Shown piece by piece: positions 1 to 7,262 of a stretch of 64,000 bases of DNA (positions are counted from its first letter, which is position 1; each line of letters begins with the position of its first letter). The position numbers and the translations under genes are program-made. The stretch is from NCBI RefSeq assembly GCF_002305895.1, contig NZ_CP022203.1, positions 2,148,501 to 2,212,500 of the forward strand, given 5' to 3'. Source of the stretch: Corallococcus macrosporus DSM 14697 (lineage in GTDB: Bacteria; Myxococcota; Myxococcia; Myxococcales; Myxococcaceae). The notes beneath the pieces were generated by a model. That model was given only the letters and a program-made list of their open reading frames with translations. It was not told where the DNA came from and searched no databases.

Positions 1-401
1 CTCGCGCCGCAAGCGTCGCGAATGTCCGGCGAGCTCGCGTGGACCTCCTGCGCCATCGTGCCCACCAGGCAGGTGAACTCCGCCAGGTCCCCCGCCATCA
101 TGGATTTGCGGAAGGCCACGTAGGCCAGGACGCGCTCGAGCGGGTCGCTGGGCGCGTGGTAGGGCGCGCCCGCGAAGAAGGCGCTCGTCGTCTCCGCCCA
201 GTGCTCCGCGGCGGCCACGCCCAGCGCTTCCTTGCTCTTGAAGTGATGGAAGAACGAGCCCTTCGTCACCTCGGCGCGTTGGCAGAGTTCGTCGACCGAG
301 GTCGCGGTGAAGCCCTTGGTGCGGATGACCTCCCGAGCGGCCTCGAGAAGCCGGGTCCTGGCATCGCCTCGTTCAGGCGCGTGTTTCGGAGGGCGTGGCA
401 T
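1..401 (-). CDS. TetR-family transcriptional regulator (C-terminus outside window)
   Basis: The gene starts at 401 on the minus strand and runs off the left edge, leaving about 133 codons. The N-terminal part reads as a TetR DNA-binding domain: a helix containing ARTRLLEAAREVI, then GFTATSVDELCQRAEVTKGSFFHHFKSKE-type spacing, with the typical KGSFFHHF recognition helix at about residues 44-52. The ligand-binding domain is only partly present, so the inducer cannot be guessed. It lies 78 bp downstream of the hydroxylase gene on the same strand, and a perfect inverted repeat sits just upstream of its start, so autoregulation is likely. TetR identity is firm; the regulated pathway is unknown. 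Confidence 0.88.
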   Translation of the reverse strand, partial: MPRPPKHAPERGDARTRLLEAAREVIRTKGFTATSVDELCQRAEVTKGSFFHHFKSKEALGVAAAEHWAETTSAFFAGAPYHAPSDPLERVLAYVAFRKSMMAGDLAEFTCLVGTMAQEVHASSPDIRDACGA

Positions 402-412
402 GTGGGGTGCGC

Positions 413-430
413 ATACCGTATGGTCGGTAT
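413..430. promoter_or_regulatory. Inverted repeat, probable TetR operator
   Basis: ATACCG and CGGTAT form perfect 6-bp arms around a 6-bp spacer, 11 bp upstream of the TetR start codon. Position and symmetry suit an autoregulatory operator. Binding by the adjacent regulator is inferred. Confidence 0.6.
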
Positions 431-479
431 ATACGCAAGCCCATGGCGCCGGAGGGGCCCACGGCGCGGCGGCTGTCAC

Positions 480-1601
480 CTAGCCGTAGGGTGTCTCTTC
501 GTGCCGCTGGAACGGGTAGGCGAGCTGCCCCAGGTAGGTCTCCGGGGGTTGGAACTTCGTCGTCCCATACCGCGACGGCCAGTGCGCCGGCAGGTGGGCG
601 GTGCCGAAAATCGCATCAATGAACGACAGGAAGACGGCGAAGTTCTTGTCGATGCCCTCTTCGTCCGACGTGTGGTGCCAATGATGGAACTCCGGCGTCG
701 CGAACACCCAACGGAGATACGGCCAGCGGTGATTCACGTTGGCGTGGATGTAGACGGCGTGGAAGGACACGAAGACGAGGTAGCCGTAGATGGCGGACGG
801 GCTGAAGCCCAGCAGGAAGACCGGCACGAATCCCGCGAACCGGTTGACGAGCACGTCCAGCAGGTGTGAGCGCGAGCTGGCCAGCCAGTCCATCTGCTGA
901 CTGGAGTGGTGGATGGCGTGGAACTTCCACATCCACGGCACCTGGTGGAAGGCGCGGTGCACCCAGTAGCTCACCAGGTCCACCACCACGAGGATTTCGA
1001 AGAACTGCAGCCAGACGGGCTGGGCGGCCACGTGCGCCTGGAAGTCCATGCGCACCGCCCAGGCGAGGAACACCTGCACCGGAATCATCACCGCGAAGGA
1101 GATGAGCTGCACGCCGACGTGGCTGATGAAGAAGTGCTTGAGGTCGGTCTGCCAGCCCTCGCGGAAGATGCGCTGCGGGTGCAGCCCCCACAGGCGCTCC
1201 ATGGGAATGAAGACCAGCCCCAGGACGAAGAGCTCCAGCGCGAAATAGTCCAGGCCCGCGCTCATCGCGCGCGGCTGTTGCGTGAGGGGTTCCGCCTCGC
1301 TGCCGCCCAGCAGCATGGCCACCAGCGCGAGCAGCATGGCGATGCCGCCATGCGCCTTGGAGCGCAGGGTGAGGACGCTGACGGCGCCCAGGGCGAAGGT
1401 GGCGACGATGGCGGCCTGGAGGATGCCCCGGACCAGACCCAGGTGCTCCACGTAGATGGCCCGGCTGTCGTTGGACACCAGCAGGTGGGGGAACAGGAAG
1501 CAGAATTCAGCGCAGACGCACAGCACGCCCAGCAGGCCGGCGGTGACACCGGCGCGCTTGCCCAGGTTGATGCGCAGCGCGGGATTCAAAGGCAGCTCCA
1601 T
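480..1601 (-). CDS. Fatty acid hydroxylase / sterol desaturase family membrane protein
   Basis: A 373-residue integral membrane protein with several hydrophobic segments and the histidine clusters of the di-iron fatty acid hydroxylase superfamily (PF04116). Visible motifs are HRAFH, then FHAIHHSS, a middle HAVYIHANVNH and the final FHHWHHTSDE. Family members hydroxylate or desaturate fatty acids, sterols or carotenoids using O2; the substrate here cannot be told. The start at 1601 has GGAGAG about nine bases upstream; an in-frame ATG at 1616 is the alternative. The open frame continues further upstream, but that part has low-complexity composition unlike the rest and is probably not coding. 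The TetR gene lies downstream on the same strand. Confidence 0.85.
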   Translation of the reverse strand: MELPLNPALRINLGKRAGVTAGLLGVLCVCAEFCFLFPHLLVSNDSRAIYVEHLGLVRGILQAAIVATFALGAVSVLTLRSKAHGGIAMLLALVAMLLGGSEAEPLTQQPRAMSAGLDYFALELFVLGLVFIPMERLWGLHPQRIFREGWQTDLKHFFISHVGVQLISFAVMIPVQVFLAWAVRMDFQAHVAAQPVWLQFFEILVVVDLVSYWVHRAFHQVPWMWKFHAIHHSSQQMDWLASSRSHLLDVLVNRFAGFVPVFLLGFSPSAIYGYLVFVSFHAVYIHANVNHRWPYLRWVFATPEFHHWHHTSDEEGIDKNFAVFLSFIDAIFGTAHLPAHWPSRYGTTKFQPPETYLGQLAYPFQRHEETPYG

Positions 1602-2022
1602 CAGGTGGCTCTCCATCAGGCCGAGCGGCGCTCTTCGAGAGCGACAGTCTACAGCCCACGACGACGTGATGGAGCCGGCAGCCGCGCCACCGTCGTGATG
1701 CTGCCCCTTCGGCGCCACGCTCACCCGGTCGTGGCGCGTTCCTGACGCCGCGGCCCGACTCGGGGCGCACCGCCGCGAGGATTGCGCGTCATGGCGACCG
1801 CCATCGCGTTCCTCGCCGCGCCTCTGGGGCGACGGAGGCAGCGCATGCCCCGGTCCACGCTCCAGCGACGTCGGCGCCCCCGTTGCATGGCTCGCGCCCA
1901 TCGAGGTCCGAACAACTCCGCCAATGGGGCCCGGCCCCGCGGGGCTCCTCTGGCGCCTGTCATTGCCACCTGGAGGTCCTCCCCAATTGACCCCCACGGC
2001 CACCACTGATAGGAAGCCCTGG
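1602..2022. other. Intergenic region without a recognised gene
   Basis: About 420 bp between the hydroxylase start and the Fur-box-like site. Open frames cross it on both strands, but none has a ribosome binding site, a signal or a recognisable domain. It must contain the hydroxylase promoter and part of the receptor promoter. Confidence 0.5.
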
Positions 2023-2043
2023 TATTGATAATGAGTATCAATA
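2023..2043. promoter_or_regulatory. Fur box upstream of the siderophore receptor
   Basis: TATTGATA and TATCAATA form perfect 8-bp arms around ATGAG. The site closely resembles the Fur consensus GATAATGATAATCATTATC. It lies 40 bp before the TonB-dependent receptor start and is strikingly AT-rich for this genome. Iron repression of the downstream genes is inferred. Confidence 0.82.
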
Positions 2044-2083
2044 TCGAAGCGCCCTCCGCGCCCGCGGACGCTGCCTGCACACC

Positions 2084-4690
2084 GTGAACATGCCCACACT
2101 TCGTCGTCGGCGGGGGGCACCCGCGCCGTTCTCTCCCGTCTCCACGTTCGCGCTTCTGGCCCTGCTGTCGGCGGGCGTCGCGCGAGCCCAGGATGCGAGC
2201 GAGCCCCCGGCGTCGGCGGCAGCCGATTCTCCCGCCACCGAGACGCCGCATTCGCAGGTGCCCGCGGGGGGGGGCGGCCCCGCGCCAGCCGGCGGGATTG
2301 TCCCTCCGGTGCTGCTGGCCCAGCCCGAAGCTGTCTATCCGCCCGAGGCGGTCGCCGCGGGGATTGAAGGCGCGGTGAAGCTCCTGCTGACGCTGGATGC
2401 GGAGGGGCGCGTTTCCCGCGCGGAGGTGGTCGAGGGGCTCGGCCACGGGCTCGACGAGGCGGCCGTGCGCGCGCTGGAGAACGCGCGCTTCTCCCCGGCG
2501 CTGCAGGACGGCAACCCCGTTCCCTGCCAGTTCGAGTTCATCCACCACTTCGTCCGCGGCCCCTCTCCCGAGGTCGCGCCACCCGCCGAGGACGCCGCCC
2601 AGGGCACGGCCGACGCGCCCGTGGCAGAGGAGGCCGCACCGTCCCCCGAGGCGGCGGAGCCTCCCGCCGGTTTCACCTCCGTCGTCCGCGGCAAGTCGAC
2701 CGAAGCCCGCGCCCTGGTGCGCGGTTCGGAGTCGGTGGACGTCGTCGAGCTGGAGAAGGCCCATGAGCGCGCGGAGGACCTCGCGGAGGTGCTGACGCGT
2801 GCCTCGGCCGTGCAGGTCCAGCGGACGGGTGGGCTGGGGAGCCGGACCCAGCTCTCGCTCGGAGGTCTCTCCGGAGACCAGGTGCGAGTCCTCATCGACG
2901 GCGTCCCCATCGAGTACTCGCCCTATGTCTACGGACTCGGGAGTGTGCCCGTCTCACTCATCCGGCAGCTCGAGGTCTTCAACGGCGTCGTCCCGGTGCG
3001 GCTCGCGACGGACGCGCTGGGCGGCGCCATCCACCTGCGCTCCGACCTCGCGTCGCCAGAGACGGGCGCCTCCCTGTCGCTCCAGGGCGGCTCCTTTGGC
3101 AGCTACCGTGGGACGGGCCGGCTGACGTGGCGGGCCAACGCGCATGTCTTCATGCGGGCCGCGGGATTCCACGACCGCGCGCGGAACGACTACCGCATCA
3201 CCGTCCCCGTGGACGACCCGACGACGGGGCGCGTCTCGCCGCGCGCGCTGCGCCGCAACCATGACGCGTATCGGGGCACCGGGGGCGACCTCGAGGTGGG
3301 GTTCGAGTCGCTGCCGGGCATCGACCGGCTCGTGCTCAACGCCTACCTCGGCCGCTACGACAAGGAAGTCCCTCACGACCAGTTCATGGTCCAGCCCTAT
3401 GGCGCCGTCACCTCCGCCCAGGAGAGCTGGGGGCTCGGGCTTCGCTACGCGGTGTCGCCCCACGAGCGGCTGAAGGTGCTCGCCATCGCCGGGTACAACG
3501 CGCGCGTCGGCGAGCTGCTCGACGTCACGGAGTGCCTGTACGACTGGTATGGGACGTGCCGCGCGACGCGGGCGAGGGCCGGAGAGATTGGCGCCACGCC
3601 CCTGGAGAACACCCAGACGCGCACGACGTTGTTCGGCCGCGTGCGGCTCCTCGGGTCGCTGTTCGACGTGGAGGACATGGAGGTCTCGCTCGGCGTCGAC
3701 GACAGCGACCGGAGCGGCGAGAACGCCTACCTCACCCGGCTGCAGCAGGAGGACCCCCTCCGGGTGCCGCTCGCGCTGACGTCGTCCTTCGGCGGCGTCT
3801 CCCATCGCCAGGTGCTCTGGGGCGGCAAGCTGGAGAACACCGCGTTCTTGAAGGGCTACCTGCAGCGCTTCGCCTCGGGGACGAGACAGGAGGCCGCGGA
3901 GGTCCGGTGGGCCGGCGGCTTCGGTGACACCGTGCGCTTCAGCCTGACGCGGGGGCTGCTCCTCAAGGCGTCCTACGAGCGGACCACGCGGATGCCCCGG
4001 GTGGACGAGCTCTTCGGCGACGGCGGGCTGCTCGTGGAGAGCGCGGACCTGGTCCCGGAGTCGAGCCACAACGCCAACCTGGGCGTGGAAGTCCTGCCCA
4101 TCGTCACGCCCGTGGGCCGCTTCGGGGCCACCGCGGTCGCGGGCGTCCGGGACGTGGAGAACCTCATCCAGCTCTTCCCCGGCGACGCCACGCAGGCCTA
4201 CGAGAACGTGGACCACGCCCGCTCCTACACGGCGCACGCGGGACTGGACTGGGCCTCACCCGGCGATTGGGTGGGGCTCAACGGCACCGTCACCTGGCTC
4301 AACTTCCGCAACCTCGCCCAGGAGGGCCAGTTCTCCCGCTTCCATGGGGACCGCATTCCCAACATGCCCTGGCTCCAGGCCTCGGCGACCGCGCGGTTCC
4401 AGGTGAGCAGGCTCTTGAGCTCCGCGGACGCGCTGGGCCTGGAGTGGACGACCCGCTTCGTCGAGTCGTTCTACCGCTCCTGGGAGAGCGCCGGGCGGGG
4501 CGGTGACAAGGAGCGCGTGCCGACCCAGGTGCTGCACTTCGCCGCGCTCACCTACCGCACCCGGTTCGACCGGCGCGCCTTCTCCTTCTCCTTCAACCTC
4601 CAGAATCTCACCGACGCTCCCGCCTACGACATCGTCGGTGTCCAGAAGCCGGGCCGCGCGTTCTCCGCGCGCGCCACGGTCGACCTCTGA
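2084..4690 (+). CDS. TonB-dependent siderophore receptor with an N-terminal TonB C-terminal domain
   Basis: An 868-residue outer membrane receptor. A signal peptide (LALLSAGVARAQ) is followed by an Ala/Pro-rich linker, then residues about 80-165 read as a TonB C-terminal domain (YPPEAVAAGIEGAVKLLLTL, ALENARFSPA). A plug domain follows (VLTRASAVQVQRTGG, VRVLIDGVP, LGGAIHL) and then a 22-strand-type barrel ending in FSARATVDL. Receptors with a built-in TonB-like domain are known from myxobacteria and related bacteria. A Fur box lies just upstream, and a lipoprotein and a siderophore-esterase-like hydrolase follow, so the substrate is probably a ferric siderophore, possibly a catecholate. An alternative ATG lies two codons downstream. 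Confidence 0.9.
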   Translation: MNMPTLRRRRGAPAPFSPVSTFALLALLSAGVARAQDASEPPASAAADSPATETPHSQVPAGGGGPAPAGGIVPPVLLAQPEAVYPPEAVAAGIEGAVKLLLTLDAEGRVSRAEVVEGLGHGLDEAAVRALENARFSPALQDGNPVPCQFEFIHHFVRGPSPEVAPPAEDAAQGTADAPVAEEAAPSPEAAEPPAGFTSVVRGKSTEARALVRGSESVDVVELEKAHERAEDLAEVLTRASAVQVQRTGGLGSRTQLSLGGLSGDQVRVLIDGVPIEYSPYVYGLGSVPVSLIRQLEVFNGVVPVRLATDALGGAIHLRSDLASPETGASLSLQGGSFGSYRGTGRLTWRANAHVFMRAAGFHDRARNDYRITVPVDDPTTGRVSPRALRRNHDAYRGTGGDLEVGFESLPGIDRLVLNAYLGRYDKEVPHDQFMVQPYGAVTSAQESWGLGLRYAVSPHERLKVLAIAGYNARVGELLDVTECLYDWYGTCRATRARAGEIGATPLENTQTRTTLFGRVRLLGSLFDVEDMEVSLGVDDSDRSGENAYLTRLQQEDPLRVPLALTSSFGGVSHRQVLWGGKLENTAFLKGYLQRFASGTRQEAAEVRWAGGFGDTVRFSLTRGLLLKASYERTTRMPRVDELFGDGGLLVESADLVPESSHNANLGVEVLPIVTPVGRFGATAVAGVRDVENLIQLFPGDATQAYENVDHARSYTAHAGLDWASPGDWVGLNGTVTWLNFRNLAQEGQFSRFHGDRIPNMPWLQASATARFQVSRLLSSADALGLEWTTRFVESFYRSWESAGRGGDKERVPTQVLHFAALTYRTRFDRRAFSFSFNLQNLTDAPAYDIVGVQKPGRAFSARATVDL

Positions 4691-4748
4691 GCGCTCGATG
4701 CCGCGCTTCGAGTCCCCTCTCAGGACCCCATCGCGAAAAGGAAACCTC

Positions 4749-6035
4749 ATGAAGCTGAAGACCGCACTCCTCGCCCTCGCCGTGTTCGCCACCGCCTGCT
4801 CGGATTCAGAGGACCCGACTCCGCCGGATTCCGGCACCCCGGACCCCGACGCGGGGGCCACCCAGCCCCTCTATGCGGCCATCACCCAGGTCGCCATCGC
4901 GGGTGGAAACACCCAGAGCTATCTGGTGACGCTGGACGACATCGAGGAGGCGCAGACCGTCGGGATTGACGAAGCGATCGAGCTTCCCTCGGACTCGTAC
5001 ATCGCGACCGGTGTGCCGGGCACTGGCAGGTTCTTCGTCAGCAGCTCCCGGGTGCCGACGATGACGCCCTACACCCTCACCGCGAACGGCTCCATCGTGG
5101 CCGCTGACCCGCTCTCCTTCACCGGCCAGGGCGTCGCCGCGACCAACGGCTATCAGTCCCAGCACTACTTCGTCAGCGAGACGAAGGCCTATTACTTCGA
5201 CCACGTGAACTACAAGCTGGTCATCTGGAATCCCCAGGACCTCTCCATCATCACGTCCAAGGACCTGACGTCCGAGCTCAAGGACGGCGACTTCACGTTC
5301 CGCTACTCGCAGAGCCTGGCCGTCACCGCGGGCAACGACGTCATCATCGCGGGCGGCTGGCACGCCTCGGACGTGCGGACGATTCCGGCGAAGACGGCGC
5401 TGGTCATCGTGGACACGCAGACCGATGAGGTGACGGTCAAGACGGACAACCGCTGCGGCTGGGCTCGCGACGGCGTCAAGCACACGGATGGGAAGGTCTA
5501 CTACGCCACCGAGTCCCTGGGCAGCGGCGCCCACTTCGTGTCGCCCGGGACGGCCGGCGCGCCCTGCATGATTCGCTTCAACCCGGCGACGGGCGAGTTC
5601 GATTCGTGGTTCACCACGCTCGACTCCTTCGTCAACCCCGGGACGGAGGGGGACATCGCCGCCATGCTCCTGCCTGGCGCGCCCGGCAAGGGCTACCTGC
5701 GGGTGATGAACAAGACCGCCGCGCAGACCGCCTGGGACGCCGCGGTGGCCGCCGAGCGGCCGTTCAACGGGCAGAGCGCCGCCGTGGGCGCCTGGTGGAG
5801 CCTGTGGGAGGTCACCCTGGGTGAGGCGCCGACCGCGACGGCCGTCGTCCGGGACGACCTGGTGCCCACCAACGGCCGCACCATCCCGCAGAACCCCGGT
5901 GAGCTCCTGGTGCTGCCGGAGTTCATCAACGACAACGCCCAGACGCGCTTCCGCCTCATGAGCCCCGAGACGGGCCTCGGGGACGCGAAGACGGTCGTCG
6001 AGGGCCAGGTGCGCGGCCTCCTCCGCATCCGCTAG
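4749..6035 (+). CDS. MxcI-like secreted lipoprotein of the siderophore unit
   Basis: A 428-residue protein starting at ATG 4749 with AAGGAA upstream. The N-terminus is a lipoprotein signal (MKLKTALLALAVFATAC) with Cys17 as the lipidated residue, then a Pro/Asp-rich linker. The body is beta-rich with repeated short strands such as YLVTLDD, ALVIVDTQTDEVTV and MIRFNPATGEFDSW, suggesting a beta-propeller. It resembles MxcI of myxobacterial myxochelin loci, which sits beside the receptor MxcH; that match is from memory and not verified. It is 58 bp from the receptor and probably co-transcribed. Its role is unknown; binding ferric siderophore at the cell surface is a guess. Confidence 0.72.
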   Translation: MKLKTALLALAVFATACSDSEDPTPPDSGTPDPDAGATQPLYAAITQVAIAGGNTQSYLVTLDDIEEAQTVGIDEAIELPSDSYIATGVPGTGRFFVSSSRVPTMTPYTLTANGSIVAADPLSFTGQGVAATNGYQSQHYFVSETKAYYFDHVNYKLVIWNPQDLSIITSKDLTSELKDGDFTFRYSQSLAVTAGNDVIIAGGWHASDVRTIPAKTALVIVDTQTDEVTVKTDNRCGWARDGVKHTDGKVYYATESLGSGAHFVSPGTAGAPCMIRFNPATGEFDSWFTTLDSFVNPGTEGDIAAMLLPGAPGKGYLRVMNKTAAQTAWDAAVAAERPFNGQSAAVGAWWSLWEVTLGEAPTATAVVRDDLVPTNGRTIPQNPGELLVLPEFINDNAQTRFRLMSPETGLGDAKTVVEGQVRGLLRIR

Positions 6036-6048
6036 TCATCCGCTGTCC

Positions 6049-6084
6049 GGCCGGAGCCCCGCCGCGTCCGGCGGGGCTCCGGCC
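6049..6084 (+). terminator. Strong 16-bp stem-loop after the MxcI-like gene
   Basis: Perfect 16-bp GC-rich arms (GGCCGGAGCCCCGCCG and its complement) around a CGTC loop. There is no clear U-tract, so it may be a pause, attenuation or RNA-stability site between the lipoprotein and hydrolase genes rather than a full terminator. Confidence 0.6.
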
Positions 6085-6121
6085 CCACTCCCATCACGTC
6101 GCTGCTGCCACGGGCTTCTTC

Positions 6122-7057
6122 ATGATGCGCATCCATTGGCTCCTCGCGGCGGCGCTGCTGACCGTCAGTTGCGCCTCGGGACCGGTGCCTCGCGCCGAGC
6201 CGGTGACGCTCCAGGACACCTTCCAGTTCGACCTCGGCTCGGCCCACACCGGGAGGACCCACCGGATATACGTGGCGGTCCCCAAGGGCCCCGCGCCCGC
6301 CGCCGGTCACCCCGTCATCTATCTGCTGGATGGTGATGCGCACTTTCCCACCCTGGAGCGGCTCATGCGCGCCCTGCCCAGGCTCGCGAAGGGCTTCGGC
6401 GTCCCGGCGGCGACGCCCATCATCGTCGGGTTGACCTATGCGGGCGACGCGGCCTCCAGCGCCCAGGCGCGCGGCGAGGACTACACGCCGCCCGCGCCGG
6501 ATGTGTCGAACACGGGGGACCGGTTCTCGAAGAAGCAGGGTGGGGCGGACCGCTTCCTGGACTTCGTGAAGCAGGAGGTCGAGCCCGCGCTCGCCGCGAG
6601 GCTGCCCCTGGATGGCTCGCGCACCGCGCTGATGGGGCACTCCTACGGAGGCCTCCTGGTGCTGCATGCGCTCTTCACGCGGCCCACGTCCTTCAACACC
6701 TTCGTGGCGGGGAGCCCATCCATCTGGTGGAACGACCGCTACGTGCTCACCGAGAAGAAGACCTTCGTCGAGCGGGCCGCGGCGACACCGGTGAAGGCGC
6801 GGGTGCTGCTCACCGTGGGAGGGCTCGAGCAGACGCCGCGCAAGAGCGCGGGGCCGCGAGGCATGTTCGCCGCCCAGCGGCGGATGGTCGACAATACCCG
6901 TGAGCTCGCCGCGGAGCTGTCGGCCATGGGCGGCGACGATTTCCAGGTCCAGTACCTGGAGTTCCCCAGCGACGACCACTACGGCTCGTGGCTGCCCCTG
7001 CTGAACCGGGGGCTGCTCTACTTCACCGCGCCCGCGCTGCTTCCGGGCGCGGACTGA
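6122..7057 (+). CDS. Alpha/beta hydrolase, siderophore esterase-like (IroE/Fes type) lipoprotein
   Basis: A 311-residue hydrolase with a lipoprotein signal (LLAAALLTVSC, Cys17). The fold is the esterase-D/enterochelin-esterase type: RIYVAVPKG, VIYLLDGDAHF, the nucleophile elbow GHSYGG and a late acid/His region ending in SDDHYGSW. IroE and Fes family members cut siderophore backbones, releasing iron. Following the Fur-controlled receptor and lipoprotein, its likely job is siderophore hydrolysis in the periplasm or at a membrane surface. ATG 6125 is an alternative start. Family assignment is good; the substrate is inferred from context. Confidence 0.84.
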   Translation: MMRIHWLLAAALLTVSCASGPVPRAEPVTLQDTFQFDLGSAHTGRTHRIYVAVPKGPAPAAGHPVIYLLDGDAHFPTLERLMRALPRLAKGFGVPAATPIIVGLTYAGDAASSAQARGEDYTPPAPDVSNTGDRFSKKQGGADRFLDFVKQEVEPALAARLPLDGSRTALMGHSYGGLLVLHALFTRPTSFNTFVAGSPSIWWNDRYVLTEKKTFVERAAATPVKARVLLTVGGLEQTPRKSAGPRGMFAAQRRMVDNTRELAAELSAMGGDDFQVQYLEFPSDDHYGSWLPLLNRGLLYFTAPALLPGAD

Positions 7058-7262
7058 GCTCGCGGAGGGCGGCGACCGCTCCGACTTCGAAGCGCATCCC
7101 GTCCAGCGCGAGGCGATTGAAGCGGGGCAGGGCGGGCGGCGTGCCCGTCATTGGCCTTGGGAAGATGGGCTCGGGCGTCGCTGCTCCTTCACCCGGTTCC
7201 GGTGGTGGGCGCGTTCGCGGTGCCCGGCCTCATCGTGCAGCGGCACCTGTCCACGCGGCGCT

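Noticed and set aside
1602-2120. Upstream extension of the hydroxylase frame
   Set aside because: No start signal, Arg/Gly/Ala-rich composition, and it would cross the Fur box.
7150-7175. Plus-strand VIGLGKMGSGVA resembling a dehydrogenase nucleotide loop
   Set aside because: The similarity is only about 12 residues, without a start or continuation. It may be chance or a very decayed gene.
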